A stretch of 64,000 nucleotides of DNA from Enemella dayhoffiae (GCF_002250625.1 NZ_NMVQ01000004.1:1-64000), one strand, 5' to 3'; counted from the stretch's first letter, positions 49,149 to 59,639 are shown. Made by a program: numbers and translations. The notes: generated by a model not told the origin, from the sequence alone.

Positions 49149-50341
49149 CGAGCGACCCCCAGTCCGCGCGCGGCCACATCGGCCAGGTACGCCTCGGCGT
49201 TCCGCTTCGTCTCGGCGACCGAGTCGCCGCCGAACTTCTCCAGGCAGGCGTCGGCGAGCACCAGGGCGACCATCGCCTCCGCGACCACACCGGCGGCCGG
49301 GACCGCGATCACATCCGAGCGCTGGTGGTGCGCGACGGCCTCCTCACCGGTGCTGGTGTCGACGGTCCGCAGCGCCCGCGGCACGGTGGCGATCGGCTTC
49401 ATCGCGGCCCGGACCCGGAGCACCTCACCGGTGCTCATCCCGCCCTCGGTACCGCCGGCGCGGTGGCCGGCGCGGGCGATCCCGTCGGTGCCGGGCACGA
49501 TCTCGTCATGGGCGGCCGAGCCGCGGCTGCGGGCCAGCTCGAACCCGTCGCCGACCTCGACACCCTTGATCGCCTGGATGCCCATCAGCGCACCCGCGAG
49601 CCGGGAATCCAGCCGCCGGTCGCCCATCGTGTGCGAGCCGAGTCCGGGCGGGGCGCCGTGCACGAGCACCTCCACCACCCCGCCGAGGGTGTCGCCGTCC
49701 TTGTGCGCCTGGTCGATCTCGGCGATCATCCGCTGCTCGGTCTCCGGGTCGGCGCAGCGCACCGGCGACTCGTCGATCCGGGCCAGGTCGGCGAAGGCGG
49801 GCAGCAGCCCGGCGGGGGTACGAACGGTGGCGATCTCCACGACGTGGGAGAAGACGGTGATCCCGTAGGCCTGCTGGAGGAAGTTCTGCGCGACCCGGCC
49901 AAGCGCGACCCGGGCCGCGGTCTCCCGCGCGGAGGCGCGTTCCAGGATCGGCCGGGCCTCGTCCCAGTCGTACTTCTGCATGCCGACCAGATCGGCGTGC
50001 CCCGGCCGGGGCCGGGTGAGCTTCTTGTTGCGGGCCTGTTCGGCGAGCACCGCCTCATCGACCGGGTCGGCCGCCATCACCGTCTCCCACTTGGGCCACT
50101 CGGTGTTGGCGACCTGGATCGCGATCGGCGAGCCCAGGGTCTCCCCGTGGCGTACGCCGCCGAGGATCGTCACCTGGTCGGCCTCGAACTTCATGCGCGC
50201 ACCCCGGCCGTGACCCAGGCGACGACGCGCCAGCGCGTCCTGGATGTCGGTCGTGGTGACCTGCACGTGGGCGGGCAGACCCTCCAGGGTCCCGACCAGG
50301 GCGGGGCCGTGTGATTCTCCGGCGGTGAGCCAACGCAGCAT
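49145..50341 (-). CDS. aroC: Chorismate synthase
   Basis: A 398-residue FMN-dependent enzyme for the last common step of aromatic synthesis. The signatures [37 protein letters not shown] and the C-terminal [20 protein letters not shown] are typical. The start codon at 50341 lies 14 bases after the aroE stop. Confidence 0.96.
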   Translation of the reverse strand: MLRWLTAGESHGPALVGTLEGLPAHVQVTTTDIQDALARRRLGHGRGARMKFEADQVTILGGVRHGETLGSPIAIQVANTEWPKWETVMAADPVDEAVLAEQARNKKLTRPRPGHADLVGMQKYDWDEARPILERASARETAARVALGRVAQNFLQQAYGITVFSHVVEIATVRTPAGLLPAFADLARIDESPVRCADPETEQRMIAEIDQAHKDGDTLGGVVEVLVHGAPPGLGSHTMGDRRLDSRLAGALMGIQAIKGVEVGDGFELARSRGSAAHDEIVPGTDGIARAGHRAGGTEGGMSTGEVLRVRAAMKPIATVPRALRTVDTSTGEEAVAHHQRSDVIAVPAAGVVAEAMVALVLADACLEKFGGDSVAETKRNAEAYLADVAARGLGVAR

Positions 50342-50354
50342 GAGGGCCAGCCTG

Positions 50355-51173
50355 TCAGATCTCGACGTGGCGGTTCAGCCCATCTTGCGCACTGGCGCGG
50401 GCCACCTCGAACGCCACCGGAGTGCCGGTGAACCAGCGCACCTGCTCGACCGCCTGCCCGGCGAGCAGGTCCAGCCCGCTCAGCGCCAGCCGGCCGTGCG
50501 CGGCGGCCGCCTCGCCGAGCGGGGTGGGCCACGGGTCATAGACGCTGTCGAACACGACCGGCGCGCGGCGCGCCAGTTCCTGCTGCCGGCCGAGCACCCC
50601 GTCGACCGGGACGGTCGAGATCAGCAGGTCGGCGGATGGGAGGTCTCCGGCACCCAGTGCCGACGCCCGGGCGGCCATCCCGAGCCGATCGGCGAGCGCG
50701 AGCACCGACTCGGCGCGCTGCGGCGTACGGCACAGGACGCTGACCTCGCGGGCACCCAGACGGGCCACCGCGGCAACGGCGCTGCGGGCGGTGGCGCCGT
50801 TCCCGACCACGGTGACCCGGTCGAGCCGGTCGATCCCGTGCGCGCGCAGCGCGACCAGGAAACCGCTCACGTCGGTGTTGCGGACCTGCGGCCCATCGCC
50901 ACCGAGGACGATCGTGTTCGCGACCTCGGTCAGGGCGACGGTCTCGTCACCCTCGCCGAGCCGCGCGGCGTCCTCCTTGTGCGGCATCGTCACGCTCAAC
51001 CCGCGCCATTCGGGGCCGAGGCCGGCGACGAAGTCGGGCAGCCCACCCGGCGCCACGTCGACGCGGTCGAACCTCCAGTCGAGTCCGAGCCGGGCGTACG
51101 CCGCCCGGTGGATCGCCGGTGACAGCGAGTGCTGCACCGGGTGACCCACCACCGCGCAGCGTGGGGTCAGCAC
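50355..51173 (-). CDS. aroE: Shikimate dehydrogenase
   Basis: A 272-residue NADP enzyme that reduces 3-dehydroshikimate. The substrate-binding motif [19 protein letters not shown] is at the N-terminus, with the catalytic lysine in [12 protein letters not shown] and the cofactor loop [12 protein letters not shown]. The GTG at 51173 is preferred: it gives the family start and overlaps mltG by only seven bases (GTGCTGA). The longer frame to 51197 adds eight unconserved residues. Confidence 0.93.
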   Translation of the reverse strand: MLTPRCAVVGHPVQHSLSPAIHRAAYARLGLDWRFDRVDVAPGGLPDFVAGLGPEWRGLSVTMPHKEDAARLGEGDETVALTEVANTIVLGGDGPQVRNTDVSGFLVALRAHGIDRLDRVTVVGNGATARSAVAAVARLGAREVSVLCRTPQRAESVLALADRLGMAARASALGAGDLPSADLLISTVPVDGVLGRQQELARRAPVVFDSVYDPWPTPLGEAAAAHGRLALSGLDLLAGQAVEQVRWFTGTPVAFEVARASAQDGLNRHVEI

Positions 51174-52285
51174 TTGCCCGGGTTGGCCTGGCACCATTCC
51201 TGGAACTTCTTCACGTTGGCCTGGTGGCCGTTGAAGTCGTCGGCGAACAGCGTCTCACCGGTGTCCAGGTTGACCGCGACGAAGAACTTCCAGTTGCCGG
51301 GCACGGGGTTGGCGGCGGCCTCCAGGGCCTGCTTGCCCGGGGCCCCGATCGGTCCGGCCGGCAGTCCCGCGTGCACGTAGGTGTTGTAGGGCGACGGGTT
51401 CGCCCGCTCCGCATCGGAGGTGGTGGCCCCCGCCCCGCGCGGCTTGTTGTTGGCGTATTCGACCGTGGTGTCGAGCTGCAGCTTCATGCCCGAGTCGAGA
51501 CGGTTGTACAGCACCCGGGCGACCTTCGCCCGGTCCTCGGGGCGGCGTACCTCGGCCTCGATGATGGAGGCGACGATGACCAGGTCGCGGGGGTTGCGCT
51601 TCAGCTGAGCCGCCTTGGCCTCCAGCTGGACCTCGCCTGCCTTGCGGTTGAAGTTGGCGGTCATCTGCTTCAACGCCGCGCGCGGGTCGTTGCCGGACAT
51701 CTCGTAGGTGTCGGGGAACAGGAAACCCTCGGGGTTTCCGTTCGCCAGGGGGCTCAGACCGTATTCGGCGCCCTTGGGCAGCACCTCGCGATACTTGTCC
51801 TCGGGGATCGCGGTCTGCCGGGACAGCTCGGTGACCTGCTCGCCGATCCGCAGACCCTCGCGGATCAGGAACTTCCGGCCGCCCTTGACGCCGGCGTCCA
51901 GCATCGCCTGGATCGCGTCGCGGGCGGGCATCTTGGTCTTCAGCGCATAGATGCCGGCCTGCAGCTGGTTGATGTTGGGGAAGCTGGTCTTCGCCTTGTC
52001 GAACGCGTCGGTCGAGGCGATCACGTCGTGGTCCTTGAGGATCGAGCCGATCTCGTCGACCGTGGAGCCCTGCGGGATCTCGATCGAGACCTCCTTGTCC
52101 CCCGGGCCCGGATAGTCCTCGACGGCGAAGGCGCTGGTCACCGCGGACGACACCTTGTTGTAGGCGAAGAGCCCGCCACCGACCAGGATCACCAGGGAGA
52201 GGATCACCGCGAACGCGCTCTTGGCGTGCCGCGCCACCTCACTCCAGTTCCGGCGCTCGTGCTCCGGATCCATCAGACTGCTCAA
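51167..52285 (-). CDS. mltG: Endolytic murein transglycosylase MltG (YceG-like)
   Basis: A 372-residue inner-membrane enzyme that cuts nascent glycan strands and sets their length. One membrane helix is at about 28-50 (FAVILSLVILVGGGLFAYN). Then comes a LysM-like part with VSIEIPQGSTVDEIGSIL, and the catalytic glutamate is in VIVASIIEAEVRRPEDRAKV. The start is TTG at 52285, with GAGGAG 7 bases upstream and overlap with the ruvX stop; an ATG four codons later lacks a ribosome site. Confidence 0.92.
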   Translation of the reverse strand: MSSLMDPEHERRNWSEVARHAKSAFAVILSLVILVGGGLFAYNKVSSAVTSAFAVEDYPGPGDKEVSIEIPQGSTVDEIGSILKDHDVIASTDAFDKAKTSFPNINQLQAGIYALKTKMPARDAIQAMLDAGVKGGRKFLIREGLRIGEQVTELSRQTAIPEDKYREVLPKGAEYGLSPLANGNPEGFLFPDTYEMSGNDPRAALKQMTANFNRKAGEVQLEAKAAQLKRNPRDLVIVASIIEAEVRRPEDRAKVARVLYNRLDSGMKLQLDTTVEYANNKPRGAGATTSDAERANPSPYNTYVHAGLPAGPIGAPGKQALEAAANPVPGNWKFFVAVNLDTGETLFADDFNGHQANVKKFQEWCQANPGKC

Positions 52286-52758
52286 CCCTGGTCTCCTCGT
52301 TCGCCCTGTTCACCCAGCAACTCTCCGGGCGGCAGTCCCGTTCGGCGTTCCGCCTCGAGCGCCTGCTCGAGGATGGTCACCGCCGCGACCTGGTCGATCA
52401 CCGCTCGCTGTTGCCGAGCCGACCGTCCCCGCTGCGCGAGGGTACGAGCAGCGCTGACGGTGGTCAGCCGTTCGTCGAGCAAGCGTACCTGAACCTCACC
52501 AAGGCGCTCGGCGAGCGCGGCTGCGTGTCCGCGGATCCTGATCGCCGCCGGCCCTTCGCCGCCGGACAGCGAGCGCGGCAGGCCGACGACCACCTCGAAC
52601 GGTTCGTACTCGCCGACCAGCGCCACGATCCGGTCCAGGCTGTGCCGGTTTCCCGGCACGGTTTCGACGGGGTACGCCAGAGTCCCGGCCGGGTCGCACG
52701 CCGCCACCCCGATCCGGGCGTCCCCCCAGTCCAGGGCCAGCCGTACGCCGCGCCTCAC
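52282..52758 (-). CDS. ruvX: Holliday junction resolvase-like protein RuvX (YqgF)
   Basis: A 158-residue RNase H-fold protein. The acidic motif RLALDWGDARIGVAA, VVGLPRSLSGGEGPAAIRI and LLDERLTTVSAARTL are the three family signatures. Homologues act in pre-16S rRNA 5' end processing or recombination. The GTG at 52758 gives MRRGVRLALDWG; upstream of it the sequence turns into the repeat cluster at 52782-52862, so the longer open frame is not used. Confidence 0.9.
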   Translation of the reverse strand: MRRGVRLALDWGDARIGVAACDPAGTLAYPVETVPGNRHSLDRIVALVGEYEPFEVVVGLPRSLSGGEGPAAIRIRGHAAALAERLGEVQVRLLDERLTTVSAARTLAQRGRSARQQRAVIDQVAAVTILEQALEAERRTGLPPGELLGEQGERGDQG

Positions 52759-52781
52759 GCCTGCCCCCCGTTCCCCGAGCA

Positions 52782-52862
52782 GCGAGGGCATGCGCAGCGG
52801 AGCGGAGCAATGCCCTCGCGTGTCGAGGGGAACTCCAAGCCGGTGCGCCCCCCTCGACACGC
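52782..52862. repeat. Composite palindromic repeat of two hairpins (BIME-like)
   Basis: The first hairpin pairs GCGAGGGCAT (52782-52791) with ATGCCCTCGC (52810-52819). The second pairs GCGTGTCGAGGGG (52818-52830) with CCCCTCGACACGC (52850-52862), a 13-bp perfect stem. The two stems share two bases. Parts of both recur at 15275-15330. It fills the gap between alaS and ruvX and could act as a terminator or mRNA stabiliser. Confidence 0.85.
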
Positions 52863-52879
52863 GGAACGAAGCAACGGAC

Positions 52880-55570
52880 TCAACGGGTGGCCACGCGGCC
52901 GACGGAGTGCTCGATGGCCTCCAGCGCGCGCGGGATGGCGGTGGCGTCGGAGCCGCCGCCCTGGGCCAGGTCGTCCTTGCCGCCGCCCTTGCCGCCGAGC
53001 TGCTCACAACCCAGCCGGACCAGCTCGCCGGCCTTCAGACCGCGATCCCGACCGGCCGCCGTGGTCGCGACGACCAGGGCTGGCTTGTCCGGCGTACCCC
53101 CGGCGAGGGCGACCACACCCGGGCGGTCACCGAGCCGGCCGCGCACCTCGGTCGCCAGGGTGCGCAGGTCTCCCCCGGACACGCCGTCGACGTGCCGGCC
53201 GACGAACGCCAGCCCGAACACGTCCTTGGCCTGGTCGGCGATGCCCTTGGCCCCGGCCAGCACCTCGGCCGACTTGTATGCCTGGACCTGCTTCTCGGCG
53301 TCCTTGAGCTGCACCATCAGCTTCTCGATCCGCTCGGTCAGCTGCTCGGGCCGCACCTTGAGCATCGAGGTGAGGTTGCCGACCAGGGTCCGCTCGGCCG
53401 CCATGTGCTTGAACGCGTCGGTGGAGACCAGGGCCTCGACCCGGCGTACTCCCGAACCGATCGACGACTCACCGAGCAGGGTGAGCATGCCGATCTGCGA
53501 GGAGTGCTGCACGTGGGTGCCGCCGCACAGCTCGCGCGACCAGGCGCCGCCCATCTCCACCATCCGGACCAGGTCCGGATACTTCTCGCCAAACATCGCC
53601 ATCGCCCCGAGCGCTTTCGCCTCGGCGAGCGGCAACTCCTGCTGGGTCACGCCCAGGTCGTCGCGGATCGCCTCGTTGGCGCGGCCCTCGATGTGGTCGC
53701 GCTGATCGGGGCTGAGCCCGCCGCTGGCGTTGAAGTCGAACCGCAGATAGCCCGGCTTGTTGTAGGAGCCGGCCTGCACCGCGGTCGGCCCCAGGGTCTC
53801 CCGCAGCACGGCGTGGATGATGTGGGTCGCCGAGTGGGCCTGGCAGGCGCCCATCCGGTGGAACGCGTCGACGCGGGCCAGCGCGGTGTCGCCGGTGTGC
53901 ACCGACCCGCCGCCGACCTCGACCTTGTGCACCACGAGCCCCTGCACGGGCCGCTGCACGTCGAGCACGTCGAGCCGGGTGCTGCCGATGTCGATGCTGC
54001 CGCGGTCGGCGTCCTGGCCTCCCGACTCGGCATAGAACGGGGTGTCGGCGAGCACCAGTTCGACGATGTCCCCGGGGTTGGCCTCGTTGACCAGTTGACC
54101 GTCGGCGACCATGCCGAGCACCTTCGACTCCACCGCCAGCTCGTTGTAGCCGTGGAAGCGGGTCTCACCGGAGTGCCGCAGCGACTTGTACGCCTCGGTG
54201 CTCGCGGCACCGCCCTTCTTGGCCCGCGCATCGGCCTTCGCCCGGTCGCGCTGCTGCTGCATCAGGCTGGTGAACGTGTCGCGGTCGACCTGCAGGCCCT
54301 GCTCGTGCGCCATCTCCAGGGTCAGGTCGATCGGGAAGCCGTAGGTGTCGTGCAGCTGGAACGCCCGCTCACCCGAGAGGGTCTGCTGGCCCTGCTTGCG
54401 CGTGTCGTCGGCGGCCAGGTCGAAGATCCGGGTGCCCTCGTTGAGGGTGCGCCGGAAGGCGTCCTCCTCGGCGTAGGCGACGGTGGAGATGCGCTCCCAC
54501 TGGTCGTCGATCTCCGGATAGGACTCGCTCATCAGCTCCCTGCTGAGCGGCAGCAGCTCCGGCAGCACCGGGTCGGTGACACCGAGCAGCCGCATCGAGC
54601 GGACGCTGCGGCGCAGCAGCCGGCGCAGCACATAGCCGCGCGCCTCGTTGCCCGGGGTGACCCCGTCGGTCATCAGCATCAGCCCGGCGCGGACGTGATC
54701 CCCGACCACCCGCAGCCGCACGTCGTCGGTGGTGTCCGCCCCGTAGCGCTTGCGGGCCAGGTCGGCGGCGTGCTCGATGACCGGATAGACCTCGTCGATC
54801 TCGTAGAGGTTGTCCACCCCCTGCAGCAGGTAGGCGACCCGCTCCAGGCCCATGCCGGTGTCGATGTTCTTGGTGGGCAGCGGCCCGGCGACGTCGAAGT
54901 CGTCCTTGGCGCGCACCGCGGACAGCTCCTCCTGCTGGAAGACGAGGTTCCAGATCTCCAGGAAGCGGTCCTCGTCGGCCTCGGGGCCGCCGTCGGGCCC
55001 GTATTCGGGGCCGCGGTCGATGTAGATCTCCGAGCAGGGGCCACCAGGACCGGGGACACCCATGTGCCAGTAGTTGTCCTTGAGGCCGCGGCTCTGGATG
55101 TGGTCCTCGGGCACGCCGACCTTGCGCCACAGCTTGCGCGCCTTGGTGTCACCGTCGGGATAGTCGGGGTGGAAGCCGCCGCCGAGCACGGTCACCCACA
55201 CCTTCTCCGGGTCGAAGCCCAGGCCACCGTTGTGCTGCTCGTTGGTGACCAGTTCCCAGGCGTAGGCGATCGCGTCGGCCTTGAAATAGTCGCCGAAGGA
55301 GAAGTTGCCGTTCATCTGGAAGAAGGTGGCGTGCCGGGTGGTCTTGCCGACCTCCTCGATGTCGAGGGTGCGGACGCACTTCTGCACGCTGGCCGCGCGA
55401 TCCCAGGGCGCCTCCTCGGCACCGGTGAAATAGGGCTTGAACGGCACCATGCCGGCGTTGATGAACAGCAGCGTGGGGTCGTGATAGAGCAGCGGGGCCG
55501 ACGGCACCACGGCGTGTCCGCGCGCGGCGAAGAAGTCGAGGAAGCGGCGCCGGATATCGGCAGTCTTCAT
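52880..55570 (-). CDS. alaS: Alanyl-tRNA synthetase
   Basis: An 896-residue class II synthetase with all parts. The catalytic core starts MKTADIRRRFLDFFAARGH. The editing domain has the zinc ligands in CQAHSATHIIHAVL and ELCGGTHVQ. The C-terminal coiled-coil and C-Ala domain (DRGLKAGELVRLG, GGKGGGKDDLAQGGG) are complete. The ATG at 55570 has only a weak AGGACAGGG upstream. The 156 bases between it and the next gene show nothing recognisable. Confidence 0.97.
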   Translation of the reverse strand: MKTADIRRRFLDFFAARGHAVVPSAPLLYHDPTLLFINAGMVPFKPYFTGAEEAPWDRAASVQKCVRTLDIEEVGKTTRHATFFQMNGNFSFGDYFKADAIAYAWELVTNEQHNGGLGFDPEKVWVTVLGGGFHPDYPDGDTKARKLWRKVGVPEDHIQSRGLKDNYWHMGVPGPGGPCSEIYIDRGPEYGPDGGPEADEDRFLEIWNLVFQQEELSAVRAKDDFDVAGPLPTKNIDTGMGLERVAYLLQGVDNLYEIDEVYPVIEHAADLARKRYGADTTDDVRLRVVGDHVRAGLMLMTDGVTPGNEARGYVLRRLLRRSVRSMRLLGVTDPVLPELLPLSRELMSESYPEIDDQWERISTVAYAEEDAFRRTLNEGTRIFDLAADDTRKQGQQTLSGERAFQLHDTYGFPIDLTLEMAHEQGLQVDRDTFTSLMQQQRDRAKADARAKKGGAASTEAYKSLRHSGETRFHGYNELAVESKVLGMVADGQLVNEANPGDIVELVLADTPFYAESGGQDADRGSIDIGSTRLDVLDVQRPVQGLVVHKVEVGGGSVHTGDTALARVDAFHRMGACQAHSATHIIHAVLRETLGPTAVQAGSYNKPGYLRFDFNASGGLSPDQRDHIEGRANEAIRDDLGVTQQELPLAEAKALGAMAMFGEKYPDLVRMVEMGGAWSRELCGGTHVQHSSQIGMLTLLGESSIGSGVRRVEALVSTDAFKHMAAERTLVGNLTSMLKVRPEQLTERIEKLMVQLKDAEKQVQAYKSAEVLAGAKGIADQAKDVFGLAFVGRHVDGVSGGDLRTLATEVRGRLGDRPGVVALAGGTPDKPALVVATTAAGRDRGLKAGELVRLGCEQLGGKGGGKDDLAQGGGSDATAIPRALEAIEHSVGRVATR

Positions 55571-55726
55571 GGTTGCCCTGTCCTGTGCTCTGGAATGGTC
55601 TGGGTACGCCCGGGGACGCAACCACCAACTCTAACGCGCCACCCGAGGGGCAGTCATCACGTTCCCTGCAGGTCCCCGGCCCCGGTTCCCTGCCCGCCGC
55701 CCGGGGGACAGCTCGGCCGGCGGGGC

Positions 55727-56005
55727 TCAGGGGCGCGTGGACGGGTGATCCGCCGGGGTGTACTCGGTGCGCCGCAGTTCCTCGCGGCGCTGCTCGGCGC
55801 CCTCGCGGACGGCATCGGCGACCTCGGCGACGCGGGCCTGCACCTTGACGGTGGTGTCCACCAGCTCCCGGCCGACCTGACGGGCGACCGCCCGGGGTGC
55901 CTGATTGGCGTACTCCTTTGCCTTTTCCCGCCCGCGGGCGACGAACCAGGCGCCGGAGACGAAGCCGAGCAGGAACAGCGAGAGTCGGCGGATGGTGCGG
56001 AACAT
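55727..56005 (-). CDS. Small membrane-anchored protein of unknown function
   Basis: A 92-residue protein. MFRTIRRLSLFLLGFVSGAW gives an N-terminal membrane anchor, followed by a basic FVARGREKAKEYANQAP and a long helical, charged tail (VKVQARVAEVADAVREGAEQ). A small protein in this place between alaS and rarA occurs in other actinobacteria, often labelled DUF948-related or hypothetical. TACCCT (56013-56018) ends 7 bases before the ATG, a leaderless arrangement. Confidence 0.7.
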   Translation of the reverse strand: MFRTIRRLSLFLLGFVSGAWFVARGREKAKEYANQAPRAVARQVGRELVDTTVKVQARVAEVADAVREGAEQRREELRRTEYTPADHPSTRP

Positions 56006-56060
56006 GAGCGTCAGGGTAGTTGATCCGGATGGGGGCGGTGGACCCGCCACCGACGACGGC

Positions 56061-57434
56061 TCAGGAATACCTGCCCAGCAGATGATTGATGATCTCCAGG
56101 CGCTGCTGCATCGTGGCCTCGTGGCCGTGGTCGGTGGGCTCGTAGTAGCGGGCGTCGGCCAACTCGTCGGGCAGGTACTGCTGGCGCGCCACACCGCGCT
56201 CGTGGTCGTGGGCGTAGCGGTAGCCCTTGCCGTGGCCGAGACCTCGCGCGCTCGCGTTGTGTCCATCCCGCAGGTGGATCGGCACCAGCCCGATCCGGCC
56301 CGACTCGACATCGGCCATCGCCTTGTTCAACCCCACGTACGCCGCATTCGACTTCGGCGCCAGGGCACAGGCGACCACCGCGTGGGCGAGGTTGATCCGC
56401 GCTTCCGGCATGCCGATCAACTGCACCGCCTGAGCGGCCGCGACACAGGTCTGCAGCACGCTCGAGTCGGCCATCCCGATGTCCTCACTGGCCAGGATCA
56501 CCAACCGGCGGGCGATGAACCGGGGATCCTCACCGGCGGAGATCATTCGTGCCAGATAGTGCAGCGAGGCGTCCACATCGGAACCGCGCATCGACTTGAT
56601 GAACGCCGAGATCACGTCGTAGTGCTGGTCGCCGTCCCTGTCGTAGCGCACCGCTGCCCTGTCCACCGCCCGCTCGACGGCCTCCAGGGTGATCTCGCTG
56701 CCGCCGGCAGCCTCGGCACCGGCAGCGGCCTCCTCCAGGAAGGTGAGCACCCGACGCGCGTCCCCGCCGGCCATCCGGACGATCGCGGCGCGGGCCTCGT
56801 CGGCGAGGGTGTACCGCTCCCCCGCGGCCGTCCGCAGACCTCGCTCGTCGGCCAGTGCGCGGTCGATCAGGGTGTCGATGTCCGCATCGGTGAGCGGGCG
56901 CAGGGTGAGCAGAAGTGATCTGGACAGCAGCGGAGAGATCACCGAGAAGCTCGGGTTCTCCGTGGTCGCGGCGATCAGGGTGACGATGCGGTTCTCCACC
57001 GCCGGCAGCAGCACGTCCTGCTGGGCCTTGGAGAACCGGTGCACCTCGTCGACGAACAGCACGGTGCGCTGTCCGCGGGCCAGGTCCCGCCGGGCGGTGT
57101 CGAGGACCTGGCGCACCTCTTTGACGCCTGCGGTGACCGCGGAGATCTCGACGAACCTGGCATCGTTGGACCGGGACACCACCGAGGCGATGGTCGTCTT
57201 GCCCACTCCCGGCGGCCCCCACAGGAAGACGCTCATCACGGCCTGACCGGAGGCGAGACGACGCAACGGGGATCCCTGTGCCAGCAGGTGTTGCTGGCCC
57301 ACGATCTCGTCCACGGTGCGCGGGCGCAGCCGCACCGCCAGCGGGGCTCCGGCGTGGTCGGTCCCGCTGAGGCTGCCACCGGTCTCCCGCTGGGCCACGG
57401 TTTCGGTCACGTTGCCGAACAGGTCCTCGGTCAC
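56061..57434 (-). CDS. rarA: Replication-associated recombination protein A
   Basis: A 457-residue AAA ATPase of the clamp-loader family (MgsA/RarA/WRNIP1). Walker A is GPPGVGKT at 73-80 and Walker B is TVLFVDEVH at 124-132, with sensor residues in [18 protein letters not shown]. The C-terminal tetramerisation domain contains [16 protein letters not shown] and [13 protein letters not shown]. It acts at stalled replication forks. Confidence 0.95.
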   Translation of the reverse strand: MTEDLFGNVTETVAQRETGGSLSGTDHAGAPLAVRLRPRTVDEIVGQQHLLAQGSPLRRLASGQAVMSVFLWGPPGVGKTTIASVVSRSNDARFVEISAVTAGVKEVRQVLDTARRDLARGQRTVLFVDEVHRFSKAQQDVLLPAVENRIVTLIAATTENPSFSVISPLLSRSLLLTLRPLTDADIDTLIDRALADERGLRTAAGERYTLADEARAAIVRMAGGDARRVLTFLEEAAAGAEAAGGSEITLEAVERAVDRAAVRYDRDGDQHYDVISAFIKSMRGSDVDASLHYLARMISAGEDPRFIARRLVILASEDIGMADSSVLQTCVAAAQAVQLIGMPEARINLAHAVVACALAPKSNAAYVGLNKAMADVESGRIGLVPIHLRDGHNASARGLGHGKGYRYAHDHERGVARQQYLPDELADARYYEPTDHGHEATMQQRLEIINHLLGRYS

Positions 57435-57453
57435 CGTCCGAGGTTACCCGCCC

Positions 57454-58935
57454 TCACGGCAGCGGCCAGCTGTGCACCGGTTCGTTGGTGTGCATGTGCT
57501 CCAGATAGCGCGCCATCATCTCGGCGAGGGCGTCCTCGCGGCTCCTGCCCTGCTCCTCGAGGGCGGCCACCGTGCGGGTCTGCCAGACCGCGCCGTTGAC
57601 GCCGGTCTTGCAACGCCCCTCGATCACCTCGAGGTAGCGGTCGATCACCCCGGCGGACACTCCCCACGCCTGCAGTCCCTGCTGGGCCAGCGGGAGCAGG
57701 TGGCGCAGCACCAGTTCGTCGACGCCCAGCTCACCGAAGGACGGCCAGTAGACCTCGGCGTCCAGGCCCAGCTCGGCGCACTGGTGGAAATTGTCCTCGG
57801 CGGCGGCGAAGCTGAGCCGCGACCAGACGGGCCGGTCGGATTCGACCAGGGAGTGCACGGCACCGTAGTAGAACGCCGCATTCGCCATCGTGTCGAGGAT
57901 GGTCGGCCCGGCGGGCAGCACGCGGTTCTCCACCCGCAGGTGCGGTTGCTCCCTCACCACGGCATAGATCGGCCGGTTCCAGCGATAGATCGTCCCGTTG
58001 TGCAGGCACAGCTCGGCCAGCGATGGCGTACCCCCGGCGGCGAGGACGTCGAGCGGGTCCTCCTCGTCGACCTCGGCCAGCAGGGCCGGGAACCAGCGCA
58101 CGTTCTCCTCGAACAGGTCGAAGATCGAGGTGACCCAGCGTTCGCCGAAGAAGACGCGGGGGCGTACACCCTGGTTCTTCAGTTCGACCGGACGGGTGTC
58201 GGTGGCCTGGCGGAACAGCTCGATCCGGGTCTCGGCGTGCAGCCGCCTGCCGTCGAAGAAGGGTGAGTTGGCGGCCAGGGCGACCTGCGGGCCGCTGAGC
58301 GCCTGGGCGGCGTTCCAGTGCGGTGCGAAGTCGGCGGGCGACACCTGCAGGTGCAGTTGGACCGAGGTGCAGGCGGATTCGGGGGCGATCGAGTCGGCGC
58401 AGGCCTGCAGCCGCTCGCCGTCGGGGCCCTCGATGTCAAGCTCGATGTCCTCGCCGCGGGCGACGAAGATGGAGTCGTTGAGGGCGGTGTAGCGGGTGTT
58501 GGCGCTGATCCAGTCGCCGTCGAAGTCGCTCACCCGCAGGGTGGGCAGGATCCCGACCATGGCGATCTGGGAGCCCACCCGGCCGGCGCTCTGGTCGGCC
58601 TGGTTGAGCGATCCGCGGAGCAGCTCCTCGAGTTCGAGGGCCGAGTCACCGGGCAGGGGACGCGGGGCGACGTTGAGCTCGATGTTGAACCGGGCGAGCT
58701 CGGTCTGATAGTCAGGGTCGGCGATCTCAGCCAGCACTTCAGCGTTGTGGAAGCTCGGCCGGCCCTGCTCGTTGACCAGGTTCAGCTCGATCTCCAGGCC
58801 GGTCAGCGGGCGTTCGGAGTCGAAGTGACGCTGCGCCAGCATCTGCTCGAACGCGTCCAGCCCACGGCGCACCTTGCGCCGGAACTGCTGACGCTGCTCC
58901 CGGCTGTACTGTGCCTGGCCGACATCCTTGCCCAT
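57454..58935 (-). CDS. Glutamate-cysteine ligase family 2 (GCS2-like) protein
   Basis: A 493-residue protein with the carboxylate-amine ligase fold. TGLEIELNLVNEQGRPSF and ARFNIELNVAPRPLPGD hold the acidic metal and ATP residues. FDGRRLHAETRIELFRQATD, the tail VNGAVWQTRTVAALEEQGRS and its histidine-rich end are family segments. It may make a gamma-glutamyl compound, but actinobacteria of this kind use mycothiol, so a role in glutathione is not assumed. GGAGG precedes the ATG at 58935. It is 18 bases from rarA. Confidence 0.8.
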   Translation of the reverse strand: MGKDVGQAQYSREQRQQFRRKVRRGLDAFEQMLAQRHFDSERPLTGLEIELNLVNEQGRPSFHNAEVLAEIADPDYQTELARFNIELNVAPRPLPGDSALELEELLRGSLNQADQSAGRVGSQIAMVGILPTLRVSDFDGDWISANTRYTALNDSIFVARGEDIELDIEGPDGERLQACADSIAPESACTSVQLHLQVSPADFAPHWNAAQALSGPQVALAANSPFFDGRRLHAETRIELFRQATDTRPVELKNQGVRPRVFFGERWVTSIFDLFEENVRWFPALLAEVDEEDPLDVLAAGGTPSLAELCLHNGTIYRWNRPIYAVVREQPHLRVENRVLPAGPTILDTMANAAFYYGAVHSLVESDRPVWSRLSFAAAEDNFHQCAELGLDAEVYWPSFGELGVDELVLRHLLPLAQQGLQAWGVSAGVIDRYLEVIEGRCKTGVNGAVWQTRTVAALEEQGRSREDALAEMMARYLEHMHTNEPVHSWPLP

Positions 58936-59067
58936 GGTGCCTCCGACGGCTCTGTGTGAGGTCGGTCTCAGCCTAGCCGGGACGCAGTGGCACCCGCACG
59001 CTCCCGCCGTTCGCCGGCGTGGGCGGCTGGCGGGGCGGCCGCCGTCGGATGCGCAAAGATTGGTCGC

Positions 59068-59574
59068 ATGCCAGCTGTCTCTCGAAAACCGGTCGACGCG
59101 CTCGTCGTTCTGGGGAACGCATTGCATGGCGGCAGGGTGATGCCGGTTCTGGAGCGGCGGTTGGAGGCGTCCGTCGCCAGGCTGCGAGACGAGCAGCGAC
59201 GGGGAAACGAGCCGGTGCTCGTGCTGTCGGGTGGTCGGGCGCGCCCGGGCCGGCCCTCCGAGGCCGCGGCGATGCGGGACTGGCTCCTCGAGCACGGCCT
59301 CGAGTGGGAGCGGACGGTGCTGGAGGACCGCTCGGTGAACACATGGCAGAACCTGCAGTTCTCCCGCCCGCTGATCGCGGGTTCCGCCCACGTGCTGATC
59401 ATCAGCAGCGACTATCACCTGCCGCGGGTCCGGCTGATGTTGCGACTCCTTGGCTGGCGGGCGGCGACGGCGGCCGCCCCCACGCCTCGCGCGACCCTGG
59501 TGCCCGCGCTTCTGCGCGAGCTGGTCGCGTTTCCCGCGCTGCTGCTGCCGGGTCAGCGTACGCCGGGCGCCTGA
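59068..59574 (+). CDS. YdcF-like DUF218 protein
   Basis: A 168-residue protein. ALVVLGNALHGGRVMPVLERR, VLVLSGGRARPGRPSEAAAM, the ENT-like EDRSVNTWQNLQFSR and HVLIISSDYHLPRVRLM are the four standard DUF218 motifs. Members bind nucleotides or act on envelope sugars, mostly with unknown substrates. It has no membrane helix of its own. A fragment of a second, longer member lies 800 bases downstream. Confidence 0.85.
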   Translation: MPAVSRKPVDALVVLGNALHGGRVMPVLERRLEASVARLRDEQRRGNEPVLVLSGGRARPGRPSEAAAMRDWLLEHGLEWERTVLEDRSVNTWQNLQFSRPLIAGSAHVLIISSDYHLPRVRLMLRLLGWRAATAAAPTPRATLVPALLRELVAFPALLLPGQRTPGA

Positions 59575-59639
59575 TCCCGATCGACGGTCACCCGGTTACA
59601 GTTGCGATTCGAGACCGACCCCGAACGAAAGGTGCGACG

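Noticed and set aside
52790-56023. A 1077-codon plus-strand frame opposite alaS
   Set aside because: Same shadow effect; alaS motifs are complete on the minus strand.
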